This document shows, one piece after another, positions 12,665 to 16,148 of a stretch of DNA of 16,148 nt (position 1 is the first letter of the stretch; every line of letters begins with the position of its first letter). Below the pieces are notes generated by a model. The model was not told where the DNA came from and made no database searches. It saw only the letters and a program-made list of their open reading frames with translations. Origin of the DNA: Baffinella frigidus (Eukaryota; Cryptophyceae; Cryptomonadales; Baffinellaceae). A program made the translations under genes and the position numbers. The DNA lies in the NCBI GenBank assembly GCA_026770585.1, contig MU646802.1, positions 259,225 to 275,372 of the forward strand, read 5' to 3'.

Positions 12665-13663
12665 ATGGCCTGTCGCATCGTCCTCGTCGGCGCCCTCTGC
12701 GCCGCTGCGGCCCATGCCTTCGCGCCGGCCTTCGCGCCGGGCCTGCGCGTGCGCCGCTCGAGCCTCGCTTCATTCCGAGGGATGCCGCAGGTCCGACCAC
12801 GGTCCGGGCTTCAGCAAGCGCGAAAGTGGCGGGCGTCGTTGGAACTGGGGGAGGGGGCGGAGCAGCAGGCGGGGTCAAGCGTGCCGCAGACGGTGGCTAT
12901 CTCATCAGCGGTCACGCTCTGGGCAGTGGTCCTGCTGCAGGCGTTTTCGCACGGGGCCGAGATCACGGCCGGGGACGTGAAGCATACGATAGAGGTGTTG
13001 CCCAGCTGCGTCGCCTTCATCGGAATCTCTGACATCATCTCGCAGCTGCTGGGCGGCGCCAAGTTCCGCCCCGGGGACCTCTTCAACGAGAAGGAGTACT
13101 TTGGTTTCGGCGAGTCTCATTCGGTCGACTTCAAGCAGAGCGCCAAGGTCGGGATGATCGGCGCGGCAGTGACCGGCCTCGGCACTAACTTCTGGCTCCA
13201 CGGGCTGCACCACCTCTTCCCCGCCAACACTGTCGGCGTCGGCTCCCCCGAGAAGCTGCTGCACCTCGCCGAAAAAGTTGTGTTCGACTCGGCCGTTTGG
13301 GGCACCATCTCCAACAGTCTCGGGATGGGATTGAGAGGGATAGTGGGGGGTAAGTCGAAAGAGGAAGTGTACAAGTTATGGAACCAAAATATCATCCAGG
13401 TCATGAAGAGTGAGATGACCTTCTGGCCGCTGTGGGGCGCCATGACGTTTTCGATGATCCCGCCCACCCTGCACGTCGAATCCTTCGCGTTGGGGAACGT
13501 CTTCTGGCAGCTCTACCTCTCGACCATCTGCCGCGCCACCGCCACCGCGCCCGTGCCGACCCCCGTCGCGGCGCTAACCCCAGGCGCGGCGCTGGCCGCG
13601 GCCGCCCTCGTCGCGGCTGACGCTGTGCCCGCTGTTGCTTCCCTCACGGACTTCCTCCCATGA
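12665..13663 (+). CDS. Mpv17/PMP22-family membrane protein with plastid-targeting presequence (paralogue 2)
   Basis: An uninterrupted 332-residue ORF with the same plan as the gene at 6421: signal peptide (VLVGALCAAAAHA), AFAP-type site with FAPAFAPGLRVRRSS, a linker, a first span (ISSAVTLWAVVLLQAFSH), then the Mpv17/PMP22 domain. ISDIISQLLGG fits the family's first conserved block better than paralogue 1. FWLHGLHHLFP, EMTFWPLWGAMTFSM and WQLYLS are unchanged. The linker is shorter by several residues. A 31-residue stretch from residue 216 (SNSLGMGLRGIVGGKSKEEV...) is only 14/31 identical to paralogue 1 and more AT-rich, while its flanks are almost identical, suggesting conversion or exchange. 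The start is chosen for the signal peptide directly behind it and A at -3. The product is probably a plastid-membrane protein of unknown substrate. Confidence 0.85.
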   Translation: MACRIVLVGALCAAAAHAFAPAFAPGLRVRRSSLASFRGMPQVRPRSGLQQARKWRASLELGEGAEQQAGSSVPQTVAISSAVTLWAVVLLQAFSHGAEITAGDVKHTIEVLPSCVAFIGISDIISQLLGGAKFRPGDLFNEKEYFGFGESHSVDFKQSAKVGMIGAAVTGLGTNFWLHGLHHLFPANTVGVGSPEKLLHLAEKVVFDSAVWGTISNSLGMGLRGIVGGKSKEEVYKLWNQNIIQVMKSEMTFWPLWGAMTFSMIPPTLHVESFALGNVFWQLYLSTICRATATAPVPTPVAALTPGAALAAAALVAADAVPAVASLTDFLP

Positions 13664-14130
13664 GCGCACGGCGCCGCCCTCCAAGTGGATTAGGTAGAGT
13701 AGTACGTAGGAAGAGGCGATGTGCGGAGAAGTGCGTGAGGCGGGTGAATGTCAATGAAAATGTGGAAGACGTGACGGACCCACCAACCCTCACGGTTGGG
13801 CCAAATCGATGATTTTCAATTTCCTTTAGGTCCTTTAGGTTACCCAATTCCTAAGGAAAATGGCTCCACCAGCGAATTCGCCTGGCTGCCCGGGTATTCC
13901 CGACATACAAAATCGACGATTGGGTCCCTTGGTGAGGGTTGGTGGACGTGAAGGATTCGAGGAGTGGAGGATGTAATCGGAACGTGCATGTACATTTCTC
14001 GGGGCTACTCGATGGCGTAGCCACACACCGGACTGCGTAGGGATTTTGAACAACCCATAAGCGACAAGACATACGACCCTACGGTAGGCAATTCGTAGGG
14101 ACGTAGGGGGGGATCCTACGGATAAGGTTA
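13664..14130 (+). other. Duplicated 3' flank of paralogue 2
   Basis: Blocks shared in order with the flank of paralogue 1: AAGTGGATTAGG, GTGCGTGAGGCGGGTG, TGTCAATGAAAATGTGGA (13749), GAGGATGTAATCG (13968; 7758 in the other) and the CCCATAAG...GTAGGGACGTAGG block (14054; 8270). A solo family B end lies at 13821-13842. It is probably a 3' UTR plus intergenic DNA. No gene is seen. Confidence 0.6.
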
Positions 14131-14225
14131 CGGAAAATGGGTTAATCGACAGTGGGAGCTTCCTTGGTCTGTGCCTTCAAAACCCCGGGGACTGTTTTTT
14201 TAATTTTAAAAATATTTAGAATTTC

Positions 14226-14438
14226 ATGGTCAAATTTGTCGTGCCTCCTGTCCTGAGTGCCTCTACCGTGCTTGTCCTCTTCTTCTTGCCACACTCCTTC
14301 GAAGGCCTTTCGTATCCCTCCCCACCCTCCGCCTCGGTGCTCAAGGCAAGGAGCGGAGCTGTCTCCTTTGGTGACCACGCTACCACTTTGCTGCCACCGG
14401 TGCCTTCGGGAATCAGTCCATTTAAACGATTCCAGTAA
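14226..14438 (+). CDS. Possible small secreted or plastid-targeted protein
   Basis: An ATG just after an AT-rich leader (TTTTTTTAATTTTAAAAATA region) opens 70 codons. Residues 1-24 (MVKFVVPPVLSASTVLVLFF onward) look like a signal peptide with a strong hydrophobic core. The rest is Ser/Pro-rich, mostly basic, and ends SGISPFKRFQ. Third positions favour G and C. The stop at 14436-14438 lies 33 bp before a perfect hairpin (14472-14497). A 132-residue antisense frame (14142-14540) overlaps and is an alternative reading. No family recognised; it could instead be a first exon. Confidence 0.27.
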   Translation: MVKFVVPPVLSASTVLVLFFLPHSFEGLSYPSPPSASVLKARSGAVSFGDHATTLLPPVPSGISPFKRFQ

Positions 14439-14471
14439 AAAATGCAAAATCTTACGCCAGTAACGTGACCA

Positions 14472-14497
14472 ATCTCTCCCGGGAATCCGGGAGAGAT
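14472..14497. other. Perfect 11-bp hairpin
   Basis: ATCTCTCCCGG (14472-14482), loop GAAT, CCGGGAGAGAT (14487-14497). Its four-base loop resembles those of the hairpins at 3248 and 11384. It may be a 3'-end structure of the small ORF upstream. Confidence 0.8.
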
Positions 14498-14540
14498 ATG
14501 CACCGGTGGCTGCTAAGTGGTGGCGTTCACTCTCTTGCAT

Positions 14541-15080
14541 ACCCCTGTGGGGTACTCGTACATCTACCCGCTCGACTCTCCATGCACCGAGCCTGGGCTG
14601 TGGGTGCTAGGCTCTAAGGGCAGGTTATGAGGCTAGGCCAACTGAAGGGGGCTGCTTGAATATCTAAGGTAGTTGAGTGAAAAGGTGTGTGTTGCAAAAT
14701 ATTCAAAGGCTCCAAGCCTTGACATGTCCCTCAAGATGAGGCACGTGTTTCAGTAAACCCAACGAAAGACAAGGGGCTCCGTGTGACACTGTTCTTGTAG
14801 CGTTGAGACTCACGTCGGAAACCCTCTCTGTCTTTCGACCCCTTCGCGCACGCTGCATGTGTCAAATGGCAGGGGCGCAGTGTGCGGACTATCCGGGGAT
14901 AGGCCCGCCTCGACAGACGTTGGAGCCATTGGCTGGAGAAAGCCAGGATTAGTCAACCGGCTGGGGAATTTGGCTCTTCAGAAAAGGAAGCTACCCAGTC
15001 GCAGGGCCTGGGGATTCTGAGAAAGTGTTTCAAAACGTGTATATATATATTTACACATGCAGGTTGCGGCGGGCCGAGAT
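14541..15080. other. Unique region, no confident gene
   Basis: Short open frames only. One of about 70 codons ends at TAG 14950-14952 (MCQMAGAQCADYPGIGPPRQ near its end) but lacks a good start. GTTGAGACTCACGTCGGAAA near 14802 resembles the half-unit end of the D repeats (GTTGAGACTCGCGTCCAAAA), perhaps a small remnant. A TATATATATA run lies at about 15041-15050. Confidence 0.4.
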
Positions 15081-15095
15081 GCCGCTCTGATAGAG

Positions 15096-15127
15096 TGACA
15101 GAGAGAGAGGACAGTGTGTGAGAGAGA

Positions 15128-15193
<66 letters not shown>
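15096..15193. repeat. GA/CT microsatellite with inverted halves
   Basis: GACAGAGAGAGAGG and GTGAGAGAGAG are followed by about 27 CT units. The purine and pyrimidine tracts face each other, so the region can fold as a GA:CT hairpin. Serine/leucine or arginine/glutamate open frames here are artefacts. Confidence 0.92.
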
Positions 15194-15270
15194 GGATAGA
15201 GAGCAGGCGCAGTGACGCAGCGCCTGTCATCCTCACGCCACAGCTGTACCCCCGCAGCTCCATGTTGTAT

Positions 15271-15360
15271 GTACCTAACTGTGTGGCTCCCTCAAAACGC
15301 GATCCACGTAACTGTGTGGCTTCCTAAAAAAACGATCTACCCAACTGTTTGGCTGGCGAC
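15271..15360. repeat. Short tandem repeat, period about 34 bp
   Basis: Three partial units share (A/C)(G/C)(T/C)(A/C)ACTGTGTGGCT(C/T)CCT, an A-rich stretch and ACG(C/A)GATC; the third unit (CCAACTGTTTGGCTGGCGAC) is cut short. Confidence 0.75.
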
Positions 15361-15404
15361 CACACTCCTACCGTCAGTCGCGTTCTGACCTTCTAACTCA
15401 CCCC

Positions 15405-15526
15405 TACAGGGGTACCTCGCTCGTAAGAAACCGCCTCCTCCTAGGACCCTACAGCAGGCCTATGCCTAGGGCTCACGGTGGTCCCAGGGGGGGGGGACGC
15501 TTTCTTATGAGCGAGGTACCCCTGTA
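15405..15526. mobile_element. Hairpin MITE copy 6
   Basis: TACAGGGGTACCTCGCTCGT at the left, CTTATGAGCGAGGTACCCCTG-TA at the right, interior CCTAGGACCCTACAGCAGGC and CCTAGGGCTCACGGTGGTCC. At 122 bp it is one of the most intact copies; the arms extend about 40 bp, so it is nearly one hairpin. Confidence 0.92.
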
Positions 15527-15571
15527 GCCGCGAGTAAGGACACGCACTGCCTCAAGGGCCTACAGTAGGGC

Positions 15572-15680
15572 TACATGGGTACCTCGCTCATAAGAAACCG
15601 CCCTCCCCTAGGACCCTACAGTAGGCCTACACCTAGGGTCCTAGAAGGAGGCGCTTTCTTATGAGTGAGGTACCCCTGCA
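15572..15680. mobile_element. Hairpin MITE copy 7
   Basis: TACATGGGTACCTCGCTCAT at the left and TTATGAGTGAGGTACCCCTGCA at the right. The interior CCTAGGACCCTACAGTAGGC, then CCTAGGGTCCTAG, is slightly shorter than in copy 6. It lies 45 bp after copy 6. Confidence 0.9.
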
Positions 15681-15836
15681 GTCCTAGGAATAGAGCACCA
15701 CCCTAAGGGCGGTGCGTGCCCTGACTTTGGAGTGGCCCCTGTACCTCATCACTCCGGATTTAGGGCCTCGATGTCTGTCAGCTCCGCTAGCTACCCTAAA
15801 CCCTACTAGTAAACACCACAGCCCGGAGCTCCCCCA

Positions 15837-15957
15837 TCCAGGGGCACCTCGCTCATCAGAAACCGCCCCCCCCCAGGAACCTACAGTTGGACCATGTCTA
15901 GGGCCGTATGGTGGTCCTAGGGGTGTGGACGTGCCTTATGAGCGAGGTACCCCTGTA
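15837..15957. mobile_element. Hairpin MITE copy 8
   Basis: CCAGGGGCACCTCGCTCATC at the left and TTATGAGCGAGGTACCCCTG-TA at the right. The interior TAGGGCCGTATGGTGGTCCT is close to copy 5. A small CCCTAAACCCTA stretch lies just upstream at about 15794. Confidence 0.9.
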
Positions 15958-16003
15958 CAGGGGTGACTTGCGTATCACCTTTCGTCTGAGATGTGTCAGA
16001 GGT

Positions 16004-16143
16004 ACTCGAGTTGGACGAGCACGGATGAGAGCGAGAGAGCGAGAGAGAGGAAGAGAGAGAGAGGACGGAAGAGAGAAAGTGCTCTCTCTCTCTCCCTGTC
16101 TCTCTCTCTCTCTCTCAGAAGAACTCAAGCTGCACGAGCACGG
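16004..16143. repeat. GA/CT hairpin flanked by 21-bp direct repeats
   Basis: A purine tract (16026-16079, mostly GAGAGA) is followed by a pyrimidine tract (16081-16116, mostly CTCTCT), allowing a long stem. Direct copies of ACTC(G/A)AG(T/C)TG(G/C)ACGAGCACGG lie at 16004-16024 and 16123-16143, with three differences. The flanking direct repeats suggest an insertion or a tandem duplication around the hairpin. Confidence 0.8.
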
Positions 16144-16148
16144 CCGCG

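Noticed and set aside
15051-15327. Ser/Leu and Arg/Glu repeat ORFs
   Set aside because: They are translations of the GA/CT microsatellite.

Overview
The window looks like nuclear DNA of a single-celled alga with a secondary, red-derived plastid. The two confident proteins begin with a signal peptide followed by an AFAP-type motif (AHA|FAP), the bipartite plastid-targeting signature of ochrophytes, haptophytes and cryptophytes. Most of the rest is eukaryotic repeat DNA: degenerate TTTAGGG/CCCTAAA telomere-type arrays, hairpin MITEs and microsatellites. No bacterial operon, ribosome-binding site, rRNA, tRNA or CRISPR array was found. The species cannot be fixed from the sequence; a GC-rich, intron-poor, pelagophyte-like or similar alga is a guess.

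Layout. 1-1090: two complete MITEs and one MITE end, a possible terminal exon (376-518), a duplicated CACGACCGC-containing repeat and a CCCTACA satellite. 1091-1751: AT-rich unique DNA. 1752-2662: CCCTAAA array. 2663-4455: mixed unique DNA with weak coding traces, a very stable hairpin (3248-3305) and two copies of a second small repeat family ('family B'). 4456-6170: a ~0.4-kb compound repeat present twice (D1, D2) with a second CCCTAAA array between. 6421-7443: first Mpv17/PMP22-family gene. 7594-8891: three more MITEs, one interrupted by a family B copy. 8957-10512: a 1.56-kb array in the opposite orientation (TTTAGGG), ending next to a palindrome. 10513-12664: family B copies, two adjacent hairpins and a possible LTR fragment with a TATA box. 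12665-13663: second Mpv17/PMP22-family gene. 13664-16148: duplicated downstream flank, a possible small secreted protein, a third stable hairpin, GA/CT tracts and three MITEs.

The two genes are paralogues from a segmental duplication that includes at least about 450 bp of downstream flank; later MITE and family B insertions distinguish the copies. Their coding sequences are a patchwork of nearly identical and strongly diverged blocks, which suggests gene conversion or module exchange. The predicted proteins are small multi-spanning membrane proteins, probably of a plastid membrane, with unknown transport substrate. The most noteworthy features are the mosaic paralogues, the pogo-like hairpin MITE family (with one nested insertion), the oppositely oriented telomere-type arrays flanking the first gene, the compound D repeat, and a set of long near-perfect hairpins with four-base loops. 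No confidently new biological system is evident; the repeat families are the likeliest undescribed items.
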